NCBI GenBank assembly: GCA_910576325.1
Contig: CAJTIM010000011.1
Location: forward strand, 1 to 64,000
Length of the DNA stretch: 64,000 bases
Direction of reading: 5' to 3'
From: Clostridia bacterium
Lineage (GTDB): Bacteria; Bacillota; Clostridia; Lachnospirales; Lachnospiraceae
Shown here: positions 26,957 to 34,394 of the stretch, piece by piece
How positions within the stretch are numbered: position 1 is the stretch's first letter
Layout: the number at the start of each line of letters is the position of its first letter
Notes under the pieces: generated by a model
Database searches by the model: none
Told to the model about the DNA's origin: nothing
The model's input: only the letters and a program-made list of their open reading frames with translations
Position numbers and translations under genes: made by a program

Positions 26957-27877
26957 ATGGCAGATTATGATTTGATAATAATTGGCGCCGGCCCGGCCGG
27001 AATGACGGCGGCTGTTTACGGGGCCAGAGCCAGTCTTTCCGTCTTAATGCTGGACCGGCTTGCACCGGGCGGAAAGATGATTGACACCAGTGAAATCCAA
27101 AATTACACAGGTATGGGAACCGTGGAGGGAGCGGAGCTTGCCGTCCGCATGTTCCGGCACACCCAGGAGCTGAACGTGGAGTTTGACTACCGCACCGTTC
27201 TGGAGGTTCAGGACGGCGGAGCGGAAAAAACGGTTGTTTGTGAGGAAGAGGGCCGTGTTTATACGGCCAAAAGTGTAATTTTATGCACAGGAACCACTCC
27301 AAGGCTATTGGGAGCGACCGGAGAGGAGCGTTTTACGGGAAACGGCATCAGCTGGTGCGCCGTCTGCGACGGAGCCGGATGCAGGGATCGGGATACGGTT
27401 GTGATCGGCGGAGGCAATTCAGCCGTGGAGGAAGCGGCTTACCTGGCCGGATTTGCAAAGTCCGTTACGGTGGTTGTGCGGTCCCGGCTGTCCGCAGATC
27501 CCATAGCCTGCGATAAGCTTCTGGGTCTTGACAATGTGAAGCTTTATGCGGGACACGACGTACTGGAGTTTTGCGGCGGGAAAAAACTGGAGGCCGTCCG
27601 GCTCCGCTCCAGGGAAACGGGAGAGGAATTCTCAGTAAGCTGCGGACAGGTCTTTGAATACATCGGACAGATACCGGCCACAGGGGGCTTTTCGGGGCTT
27701 GGGGTGCTGAACGAAAGAGGCTATATAGAGGTAAACGGGCAGATGGAGACAAAAGTGCCCGGCATTTTCGGAGCGGGGGACTGTGTAACCAAGAATCTGC
27801 GCCAGGTGATAACGGCCTGTGCGGACGGAGCCATCGCCGCTCAGAGCGCGGCAAGATACGTGAGGAATCTGAACTGA
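26957..27877 (+). CDS. Thioredoxin reductase-like flavoprotein
   Basis: Protein of 306 residues. FAD motif IIGAGPAGMTAA (residues 8-19), redox pair Cys134-Ala-Val-Cys137 (WCAVCDG), dinucleotide motif VIGGGNSAVEEA (about 152-163) and C-terminal GAGDCV. The HRRxxxR motif that fixes NADPH in typical TrxB is not present; the equivalent segment reads VVRSRLSADP, so electron donor specificity may differ. It presumably reduces the thioredoxin encoded 70 bases downstream. It is the fifth gene of the operon. Confidence 0.85.
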   Translation: MADYDLIIIGAGPAGMTAAVYGARASLSVLMLDRLAPGGKMIDTSEIQNYTGMGTVEGAELAVRMFRHTQELNVEFDYRTVLEVQDGGAEKTVVCEEEGRVYTAKSVILCTGTTPRLLGATGEERFTGNGISWCAVCDGAGCRDRDTVVIGGGNSAVEEAAYLAGFAKSVTVVVRSRLSADPIACDKLLGLDNVKLYAGHDVLEFCGGKKLEAVRLRSRETGEEFSVSCGQVFEYIGQIPATGGFSGLGVLNERGYIEVNGQMETKVPGIFGAGDCVTKNLRQVITACADGAIAAQSAARYVRNLN

Positions 27878-27946
27878 AAACAGCAGGAATAGCGCCTGCG
27901 GAACCGAAAACCAATGTTATGGAAAGGAATAGGAGAGACTTAAAAT

Positions 27947-28255
27947 ATGTTAAAAGAAGTAATGGAAGAAGAATTTCGTCAATCCTCCAAGGAGGGACTG
28001 GTGCTGGCGGATTTTTATTCAACCACCTGCGGCCCATGCAAGATGCTTGCCTTTGTACTGGCCGACGTGGACAAGGCCTGCGGGGATAAGGTAAACATTA
28101 TGAAGCTGGATTTTGACAAAAACAGAGCCCTTGCCGATGAATACGGAATTACCAGCTATCCCACTCTGATTATGCTGAAGGACGGAGAGGAAGTAAAACG
28201 TATGACAGGCCTCCAACAGAAGCCGGCTATTATTAAGATGATTGAAGAAGCGTAA
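27947..28255 (+). CDS. Thioredoxin
   Basis: Protein of 102 residues with the thioredoxin fold. The active site is TTCGPCK at about residues 24-30 and the cis-proline loop is SYPTL at about residues 66-70. It reduces cytoplasmic disulfides and would receive electrons from the adjacent flavoprotein. It is the last gene of the PTS-sulfotransferase operon. The sulfotransferase is a plausible client. Confidence 0.92.
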   Translation: MLKEVMEEEFRQSSKEGLVLADFYSTTCGPCKMLAFVLADVDKACGDKVNIMKLDFDKNRALADEYGITSYPTLIMLKDGEEVKRMTGLQQKPAIIKMIEEA

Positions 28256-28263
28256 GAGAACAC

Positions 28264-28300
28264 AAAAGGGCTGCCCGGAAAATGGGGCAGCTCTTTTGTT
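28264..28300 (+). terminator. Intrinsic terminator of the PTS-sulfotransferase operon
   Basis: GGGCTGCCC pairs with GGGGCAGCTC across GGAAAAT, with AAAA/TTTT flanks. Confidence 0.82.
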
Positions 28301-28371
28301 ATATGCACAATTACAAATCTGCGTCGAAAAACTTTTCGGAGCTTCAAGCGTCTCCTTGTCCTTGAAAAGCC

Positions 28372-28632
28372 TTAAGCTTCCGTTTCGGAAGCCTCTTCTT
28401 CAGCAGCCTCTTTTACCTCTTCGGACTTATCCGCCTCCTCAGCTTCCTCCTCGCTCTCGGAGGTCAGCGACACATAACCCCGGCCGGACAGCGCTGCATC
28501 CTCATCTGCGGAATCCTCCAAATCATCCTCAAAGGGATCAGGGGCAAAAAACTTCTTGTAAGCAAAGATACCTCCGGCAACCGTTGCACAGAGCAGAGTA
28601 ACGGAACCTACAAATTTAAAAAATTTCTTCAT
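28372..28632 (-). CDS. Small membrane-anchored acidic protein
   Basis: Protein of 86 residues. One N-terminal transmembrane helix (about 8-24, KFVGSVTLLCATVAGGIFAY) is followed by a strongly acidic tail of Glu, Asp and Ala. The start at 28632 follows AAAGGAG; a longer in-frame start at 28683 has no site. I do not recognise the family. Such short anchored acidic proteins are common in clostridia; no function can be assigned. Confidence 0.65.
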   Translation of the reverse strand: MKKFFKFVGSVTLLCATVAGGIFAYKKFFAPDPFEDDLEDSADEDAALSGRGYVSLTSESEEEAEEADKSEEVKEAAEEEASETEA

Positions 28633-28845
28633 ATCAGATATAACTCCTTTCCTGCACTTTTGAAAGTGCTTTTTAGCTTCCAAAGCTCAATGATAGTCTG
28701 TCCACTATTTGGTAAACATTTTCTCTATTGTAATACGAAAACGGAAAAAAGAAAAGCAAAAAAATTGAAAAATTTTATTGTCAACGGAAAAAATATATAT
28801 TACTCTATATAAATAGATAGAAACTGCGAAATTGAGGTGCAAAAG

Positions 28846-29538
28846 ATGAAAAACAGAGTTTCAAATGTATTATGGGGCCTGGTTCTGATTCTCATCGGAA
28901 TCGGCTACGCAGGAGGAAATCTTGGTTTCTGGGATTTTCATATATTCTTCAAAGGCTGGTGGACCTTATTTATCCTGGTTCCCTGTGCGATCAATCTTAT
29001 GCAGCACGGGCCCAACGGCGGCAATATAGCAGGCCTGTGCGTGGGCATCGCCCTGCTTCTTGCGGCTCAGGATGTTCTGGAATTTTCCACAATTCGTAAG
29101 CTTTTAGTGCCGGCGATTCTGATTCTCATCGGTCTGAGCATTATGCTCAGCAATACCAAGCGGAAAATCACCGATCGGGAGGGCAATCAGATCCCCTATG
29201 AAAAGACGGGGCCCGGAGGCTCCGATGTGTCGGGTGTTTTTGACGGAAGAAAGGCCCAATATGACGGACAGCTTTTCGAGGGTGCAACCGTAAGCGCCGT
29301 GTTCGGCGGCGTGGAAATGGATCTAAGATCAGCCCGGATTGAACGCGACGTGCGGATTGACGCCACAGCCATCTTCGGAGGCATCGAAATTTACGTACCG
29401 GCCAATGTGGTGGTGCGGCTAATGTCAACGCCCGTTCTCGGCGGCGTATCCAATAAGGCAGCAGCGCCTACGGAGGTTCCCTGCCACACCTTGTATGTGA
29501 ATGCGACCTGTGTATTTGGAGGCGTGGATATCAAATGA
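28846..29538 (+). CDS. LiaF/DUF5668-type membrane protein
   Basis: Protein of 230 residues. Four hydrophobic segments at about residues 8-28, 38-53, 60-78 and 85-102 form the DUF5668-like half. The C-terminal half is a beta-helical LiaF-like domain with repeated FGG motifs (AVFGGVEMDLR, AIFGGIEIYVP, CVFGGVDIK). Related proteins modulate cell-envelope stress signalling. The ATG at 28846 follows GAGG. The stop overlaps the start of maf (ATGATGA), so the two are coupled. Confidence 0.82.
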   Translation: MKNRVSNVLWGLVLILIGIGYAGGNLGFWDFHIFFKGWWTLFILVPCAINLMQHGPNGGNIAGLCVGIALLLAAQDVLEFSTIRKLLVPAILILIGLSIMLSNTKRKITDREGNQIPYEKTGPGGSDVSGVFDGRKAQYDGQLFEGATVSAVFGGVEMDLRSARIERDVRIDATAIFGGIEIYVPANVVVRLMSTPVLGGVSNKAAAPTEVPCHTLYVNATCVFGGVDIK

Positions 29539-30149
29539 TGAAAAAGTTGATTTTAGCCTCCGCCTCTCCCAGAAGAAAGGAGCTTCTTTCCCAGATGGGC
29601 CTTACCTTTACCGTTTGCCCGGCCTGCGGTGAGGAAAAGACCGGCTTTCACAGGCCGGAGGATGTGGTCCGGGAGCTGGCTCTTCGGAAAGCCAGGGAGG
29701 TTGCGGCCAAGACGGAGGAAGATGCACTTGTGATTGGTTCGGATACGGTAGTGGCCTTTGAGGGCGGGATTCTGGGAAAGCCGGCGGATAAGGAGGATGC
29801 CTTTCGTATGCTGAAAAGCCTTCAGGGAGCCTCCCATATGGTCTATACGGGTGTTGCCGTGGTGGATGCGGCAACAAAGGAGACCCTTGTGAATTTTACG
29901 GACGGAACCAGGGTTTCCATGTATTCCATGACAGAGGAATGGATTCGTGATTATATTGAGACAGGGGAACCCATGGATAAGGCAGGGGCCTACGCCATTC
30001 AGGGGGGCTGTTCTTTGTGGATAAAAGGCATAGAAGGGGCATACTCTACGGTAGTGGGATTTCCAACCGCCCGATTTTATCACGAACTGCGAAAGATTGG
30101 GGTGGACCTGCTTGAACGGTCTGCCGAAAGAAAGACTATGGGAATTTAG
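29535..30149 (+). CDS. maf: Maf-like nucleoside triphosphate pyrophosphatase
   Basis: Protein of 204 residues. LILASASPRRKELL (residues 5-18) is the Maf signature; GSDTVV (about 68-73) and GEPMDKAGAYAIQG (about 143-156) are the other conserved blocks. It hydrolyses non-canonical nucleotides such as dTTP/UTP or modified pyrimidines to monophosphates. It overlaps the LiaF-like gene by four bases and is followed by a HAD phosphatase. Confidence 0.92.
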   Translation: MMKKLILASASPRRKELLSQMGLTFTVCPACGEEKTGFHRPEDVVRELALRKAREVAAKTEEDALVIGSDTVVAFEGGILGKPADKEDAFRMLKSLQGASHMVYTGVAVVDAATKETLVNFTDGTRVSMYSMTEEWIRDYIETGEPMDKAGAYAIQGGCSLWIKGIEGAYSTVVGFPTARFYHELRKIGVDLLERSAERKTMGI

Positions 30150-30162
30150 AAAGGGATTTGAA

Positions 30163-30828
30163 ATGTATCAAGCCTGTATTTTTGATTTTGACGGCACGCT
30201 GTGCGACAGTGTGGAGTCTATTGCTGTCTGTGCAAACCACGCCCTGCGGGATCTGAACCTGGAAGAAGCATCACTTGAAGAGTATAAGATTTTTGTAGGG
30301 GACGGGGTTGATATGCTGGTTCGGCGGCTTCTTGGCCGGAATGGAGAGGGAGGGGAGGAGCTGTTTCACAGCCTTAAGGAAAAGTATATGGAATATTTCC
30401 GGGAGGGCTGCCGGTATCATGTGACGCCCTATCCGGGAATCCCGAAGCTTTTGAAGGAGCTTAAGGACGCAGGGGCGAAGCTCGGCGTTATTTCCAACAA
30501 GCCTCATGCGAATACGGTGGATGTGATTCACCAGGTATTCGGGGAGGGCGTGTTTGACTGGGTTCAGGGACAGACAGAGGAGCTTCCCAGAAAGCCGGAC
30601 CCGGCAGGGGCTTTGTATACGGCCAAAAAGATGGGGATAAGTCCGAAGAAATGTCTCTATATAGGAGATACGGGGACGGATATGAAGACCGGAACGGCGG
30701 CAGGCATGTATACGGTGGGCGTGCTGTGGGGATTCCGGGATAAGAAGGAGCTGGAAGAAACAGGGGCCATGGAGATTGTAGGAGAGCCGTCCGCACTGGG
30801 GAGGATTTACCGGGGCGGGAGGGCGTAG
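30163..30828 (+). CDS. HAD hydrolase, phosphoglycolate phosphatase-like
   Basis: Protein of 221 residues. Motif I is FDFDGTLCD near residue 7, motif II is ISNKPH (about 111-116), the motif III lysine is in RKPDP, and motif IV is YIGDTGTDM. A helical cap lies between motifs I and II. It dephosphorylates a small sugar phosphate such as 2-phosphoglycolate. The start at 30163 follows AAGGGA, only 13 bases after maf; the longer frame overlaps maf. Confidence 0.87.
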   Translation: MYQACIFDFDGTLCDSVESIAVCANHALRDLNLEEASLEEYKIFVGDGVDMLVRRLLGRNGEGGEELFHSLKEKYMEYFREGCRYHVTPYPGIPKLLKELKDAGAKLGVISNKPHANTVDVIHQVFGEGVFDWVQGQTEELPRKPDPAGALYTAKKMGISPKKCLYIGDTGTDMKTGTAAGMYTVGVLWGFRDKKELEETGAMEIVGEPSALGRIYRGGRA

Positions 30829-30899
30829 GAACAGGTTGCGTCTGCATTGGCTGCGGTTATTATTCCGCAGGCATAAACAAGGAGAGAAAGAGGAGAATT

Positions 30900-31685
30900 A
30901 TGATTAAATTAGTTGCAAGCGACATTGACGGGACGCTTCTTCCGGAGGGAACGGATCAGATCAATCCGGAGATGTTTGAGGTGATACGGGAGCTGAAAAA
31001 GAAGGACATATTATTTGCGGCGGCCAGCGGACGGCATTATTCCGGCATGTCCCGATTGTTTGAGCCTGTGAAAAAGGATATGATTTTTATTACGGAAAAC
31101 GGCGCCTATGTCAATTGCAGGGGGTATACCATGCTGGATCAGACACTTGAATGGAAGGATGTCCGGGATTGGGTCCGTGAAGTGCGTAAGATACCGGGAA
31201 CCAGCTTTACTCTGGATACCAAGGACGGATTTTATACGGAAAGCAGGGATCCGGAATTTATTGCCCTTGTGCGGGAGGGGTATAAGAGCGTTTTGAATCT
31301 CGAAGAGGATGTGCTGGCAGAGGAGCGCGCCGTGAATAAAGTGGCTCTTTATCACAAGACGGACATCGAGGAGATTGCAAAAGAGATGATACCCAGATGG
31401 AGCAGGCGTGTATACTGTGCCCAGGCCGGAGAGATTTGGCTGGACTTTTTGAACAGGGAATCCAACAAAGGCAACGCCATCCGCAGTATTCAGAAAACCC
31501 TGGGAATCCTTCCGGAGGAGACCATGGTCTTTGGAGATAACTTCAATGACATTGAAATGTTCCGCAGCGCCGGAGTAAGCTATGCGGTGGGAAATGCGGC
31601 GGAGGCTGTGAAGCAGGAAGCCAGGTATGTGGCGGATACCAATGTAAATGACGGCGTTTTGAAGGTTTTGCGGACCTTATTATAA
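30900..31685 (+). CDS. Cof-type HAD hydrolase
   Basis: Protein of 261 residues. Motif I is ASDIDGTLLP (residues 6-15), motif II AASGRHYSG (about 40-48), and the C-terminal GDNFNDIEM (about 211-219) is typical of HAD-IIB with a C2 cap. It is likely a sugar-phosphate or flavin-nucleotide phosphatase of broad specificity. Same strand as its neighbours; the gap of 71 bases and ribosome site AGGAG suggest co-transcription. Confidence 0.9.
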   Translation: MIKLVASDIDGTLLPEGTDQINPEMFEVIRELKKKDILFAAASGRHYSGMSRLFEPVKKDMIFITENGAYVNCRGYTMLDQTLEWKDVRDWVREVRKIPGTSFTLDTKDGFYTESRDPEFIALVREGYKSVLNLEEDVLAEERAVNKVALYHKTDIEEIAKEMIPRWSRRVYCAQAGEIWLDFLNRESNKGNAIRSIQKTLGILPEETMVFGDNFNDIEMFRSAGVSYAVGNAAEAVKQEARYVADTNVNDGVLKVLRTLL

Positions 31686-31724
31686 AAAATAAGAAATACG
31701 GTGCCGGAATAGGAGGAGATTGAT

Positions 31725-31988
31725 ATGAACGAATATTCGGAAGAATGTCTGGAGATTTTTTTGAAGAAGCAGGGACAGCTCTTTGACGAGCCGGTGGCGG
31801 AAACACTCGAGGAAGCGGAAGAATTTCTTGATGACTGTATGGCAGTAGTAGTGAATTCTCTCAAGGAGGTTTGGGAATACTTTGAGGAAAGCGGTATGGA
31901 TGTTTCCGGACTGTCTGACGAGGAGTTGGAGGAAATGTCGGAGGTATTTTCCATCGGCGACGGAACTTATTTGATTGTAGAGGCGTAA
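31725..31988 (+). CDS. Small acidic hypothetical protein
   Basis: Protein of 87 residues, rich in Glu and Asp, predicted mostly helical, no signal peptide or membrane segment. I do not recognise it. It has an AGGAGG ribosome site and ends two bases before the PpiC lipoprotein gene, so it is translated in the same operon. It could be an accessory of that operon; function unknown. Confidence 0.7.
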   Translation: MNEYSEECLEIFLKKQGQLFDEPVAETLEEAEEFLDDCMAVVVNSLKEVWEYFEESGMDVSGLSDEELEEMSEVFSIGDGTYLIVEA

Positions 31989-31990
31989 GG

Positions 31991-32989
31991 ATGAGAGAAA
32001 AATTAAAAAAAGGCTTGGCTTTGTGTCTGGCGGCCTGTCTTTCGATGGGAGGCCTTGTCGGATGCAGCCATTTTGAGAATACGGAAATCGTTCTGACCAC
32101 AGGACTTACGGAGAAGCAGCTTTTTAAGGTGGGGAGCAGCGTGTGTACCCTGCCGGAGGCTATGATTTACGTGGCGGATTATCAGACTCAGTATGAGAGC
32201 GTCTACGGGGTGGAAATGTGGGAGCATGATTTCGGCGGGATTACGCTGGAGGAGTATGTGAAGAATATCATTGTTTCCCAGCTTGCTTCCATGAAGGCGA
32301 TCACGCTGCTGGCAAAGGATTATGAGGTGGAGCTGACGGAAGCCGAGAAGGAAAGAGTAAAAAAGGCGGCGGAGGAATATTATAAATCCTTAAGCGCCAG
32401 GGCTGTGGAATATATGGGTATTGAGCGGGGGGATGCGGAAAAGCTCTATGCGGATCATGTGCTGTCGCGGAAGGTGTATCAGGAGATCACGAAGGATGTG
32501 AATACGGAGGTCAGCGATGATGAGGCGCGGATTATTACCGTGCAGCAGATTCGGGTGGATTCTGAGGAGAGCGGACAAAATGTGCTGGAGCGTTTGGAGG
32601 AAGGGAAGGAGTTTTTGACCCTGGCTTCCGTTTACAGTCAGGACAGCCAGCTCAGCTATACCTTTGGCCGGGGAGAGAAGGAGGCGGCCTATGAGGAGGC
32701 GGCGTTTTCTCTGGAAAAAGAGGCGGTGAGCGGCCTGATTGAGGGGGAGGATGGGTTCTATATTCTCAAATGCGTGGATAATTTTGACCGGGAGGCTACG
32801 GAGGCCAATAAGGTTACGATGGTGGAGAGGCGCAGGGATGAGATTTTTGGGAAGGTTTATGAAGGGCTGATTGCGAATACACCTTCGGAGTTTAACGGGA
32901 GGCTTTGGGAGCAGGTCCATTTTGAGGATTTGGGGGAGGAGCTGCAGGGGGGATTTTTGGAGGTTTACAGCAGGTATTTTGAGGAGTGA
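31991..32989 (+). CDS. Lipoprotein peptidyl-prolyl isomerase (PpiC/SurA-like)
   Basis: Protein of 332 residues. The signal peptide ends in lipobox LVGC (Cys25). A SurA-like N-terminal helical region is followed by a parvulin-type domain at about residues 175-270 (ITVQQIRVDSEESGQ to GFYILKCVDN). It would sit on the outer face of the membrane and help secreted proteins fold, like PrsA. The usual parvulin core is only weakly conserved, so it may be mainly a chaperone. Confidence 0.8.
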   Translation: MREKLKKGLALCLAACLSMGGLVGCSHFENTEIVLTTGLTEKQLFKVGSSVCTLPEAMIYVADYQTQYESVYGVEMWEHDFGGITLEEYVKNIIVSQLASMKAITLLAKDYEVELTEAEKERVKKAAEEYYKSLSARAVEYMGIERGDAEKLYADHVLSRKVYQEITKDVNTEVSDDEARIITVQQIRVDSEESGQNVLERLEEGKEFLTLASVYSQDSQLSYTFGRGEKEAAYEEAAFSLEKEAVSGLIEGEDGFYILKCVDNFDREATEANKVTMVERRRDEIFGKVYEGLIANTPSEFNGRLWEQVHFEDLGEELQGGFLEVYSRYFEE

Positions 32990-33000
32990 GTGGGACGGAC

Positions 33001-33105
33001 GGGAGGTTTGAAAAACAGGCCATCAGGCTTTTCCATATCTGTGTTCGGACGGTTCACGTACATTTGATATTGGAAAAGCCTGATGGCCTATTTTTCGAAC
33101 CTCCC
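33001..33105. terminator. Very long hairpin between convergent genes
   Basis: Arms 33001-33039 and 33066-33105 pair at 37 of 39 positions, with one wobble, one mismatch and one bulge; the loop is 26 bases. The inner stem AGGCCATCAGGCTTTTCCA is flanked on both strands by A5/T5 runs, so it can end transcription from the PpiC gene (+) and from the aminotransferase gene (-). The 40-bp arm is far longer than normal terminators. Confidence 0.75.
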
Positions 33106-33119
33106 TGATTTTGAAAGGA

Positions 33120-34214
33120 TTATAGTAATTCTTTTAGGCAGGTTAGGAGGGCGTCGTTTTGTTCGGGGTGCATGAAGCAGAAGCGGATGTAGCGGTTGTC
33201 CAGGAAGGGGAAGGTGCAGCAGTTGCGGATCATCATTTTTCTTCGGATGGCGTGTTCGAAGAGATCTTCGGCTGTGATGCCTTCTTTTTCTATGCGGACC
33301 AGGACAAAATTGGCCTGGGAATCGTAGACTTTTACGGTTTTCCAGGATTTTAGCTCCTGGAGGACGCGGGTGCGTTCTTTGGCGGTTAGTTCCCTGGTTT
33401 TTGTGATGTAGTCTTTGTCGGAGAACATGAGCTCTCCGGCTATGGCGGCCAGGCTGTTGATGGTCCAGGGGTTTTTGACGGAGTTCAGGCGTTTGATTAA
33501 GTCCTCGTTGCCTGTTATGGCGTAGCCTAAGCGCAGACCCGGGGAGGCGAAAAATTTGGATACGCCCCTGAGGATTATCAGGTTATTGTAGTAGCGGGTG
33601 AGGGGGACGCAGGTGACAGCGTCGTAATCGAGGGCGAATTCTACATAGGTTTCGTCTATCAGGACGCAGATGTCATAGCGCTTGCATTCATCGAGGATTT
33701 TCCGCATGGCCTGCTGGGGGATGGCGGAGGAGGTGGGGTTGTTGGGATTGCAGATGACCAGGAGATCCAGGCTTTCACCCAGGTGCTTTTGGAAATCCGT
33801 TATGTCTGCAAGAAATCCGTTTTCCTCTTTCAGGGGGTAGTAGAGTGAGGTCCCGCCGCCTAAAGAGATTTCACGTTCGTATTCGGAGTAGGTGGGGCCA
33901 AGGATCAGGGCTTTTTTTGGATGCTCGAGCTGAATGAAAAGGGAGATTAGCTCCGTAGAGCCGTTGCCTACTACAATATGCTCTAAAGGCGCGCCTGTGT
34001 AGGAGCCGATCTGCTGCCGCAGGGAGGTGTACTCCCGGTCCGGGTAGGAGGTGATGCAGTCGATGCGTTCGATGAGGGCCGAGCGCATGACAGGGGAGAT
34101 TCCCAGAGGATTGACATTGGCGCTGAAGCTGATAATCTCCTCTTTTTTGATGCCGTAAACCTGTTCTATTTTTTCCAGATCGCTGCCGTGAAAATGATCT
34201 ACATGTTTTAACAT
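33120..34214 (-). CDS. HisC/CobD-like class I/II aminotransferase
   Basis: Protein of 364 residues, PLP fold type I. Visible are SFSANVNPLGISP (residues 29-41), VGNGSTELI (about 82-90), CNPNNPTS (about 154-161), DETYVEF (about 186-192) and the PLP lysine in GVSKFFASPGLRLGY (about 217-231). The N-terminal motif is like threonine-phosphate decarboxylase CobD, and the rest like histidinol-phosphate aminotransferase HisC. No cobalamin or histidine genes are nearby, so I cannot choose. It is transcribed opposite to its neighbours. Confidence 0.8.
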   Translation of the reverse strand: MLKHVDHFHGSDLEKIEQVYGIKKEEIISFSANVNPLGISPVMRSALIERIDCITSYPDREYTSLRQQIGSYTGAPLEHIVVGNGSTELISLFIQLEHPKKALILGPTYSEYEREISLGGGTSLYYPLKEENGFLADITDFQKHLGESLDLLVICNPNNPTSSAIPQQAMRKILDECKRYDICVLIDETYVEFALDYDAVTCVPLTRYYNNLIILRGVSKFFASPGLRLGYAITGNEDLIKRLNSVKNPWTINSLAAIAGELMFSDKDYITKTRELTAKERTRVLQELKSWKTVKVYDSQANFVLVRIEKEGITAEDLFEHAIRRKMMIRNCCTFPFLDNRYIRFCFMHPEQNDALLTCLKELL

Positions 34215-34394
34215 TGAAATGCCTCTTTTCTTGTACTTTGTTTGAAAAAATGTTATACTGTAACAAATGGCGTGAAGGGGAATTCTTTACTTCATATCAT
34301 CATTATTATTATAATGATATTTTAGAAAATTGCAACGGATATATGAAAAGATACGGCTGCGGGGAAAATGCGGCAGTGAAAGGATGAAGGGCTT

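Noticed and set aside
28778-28806. Promoter TTGTCA with TACTCT before the LiaF-like gene
   Set aside because: -10 match is poor and several overlapping AT-rich alternatives exist.
31043-31053. CCGGCATGTCC resembling the dispersed repeat core
   Set aside because: Lies in conserved HAD coding sequence (SGMSRL) and flanks do not match.
34294-34321. AT-rich hairpin ATATCAT / ATGATAT between the aminotransferase and DUF5717 genes
   Set aside because: Low-complexity ATT repeats make the pairing expected by chance; no promoter could be fixed with confidence.
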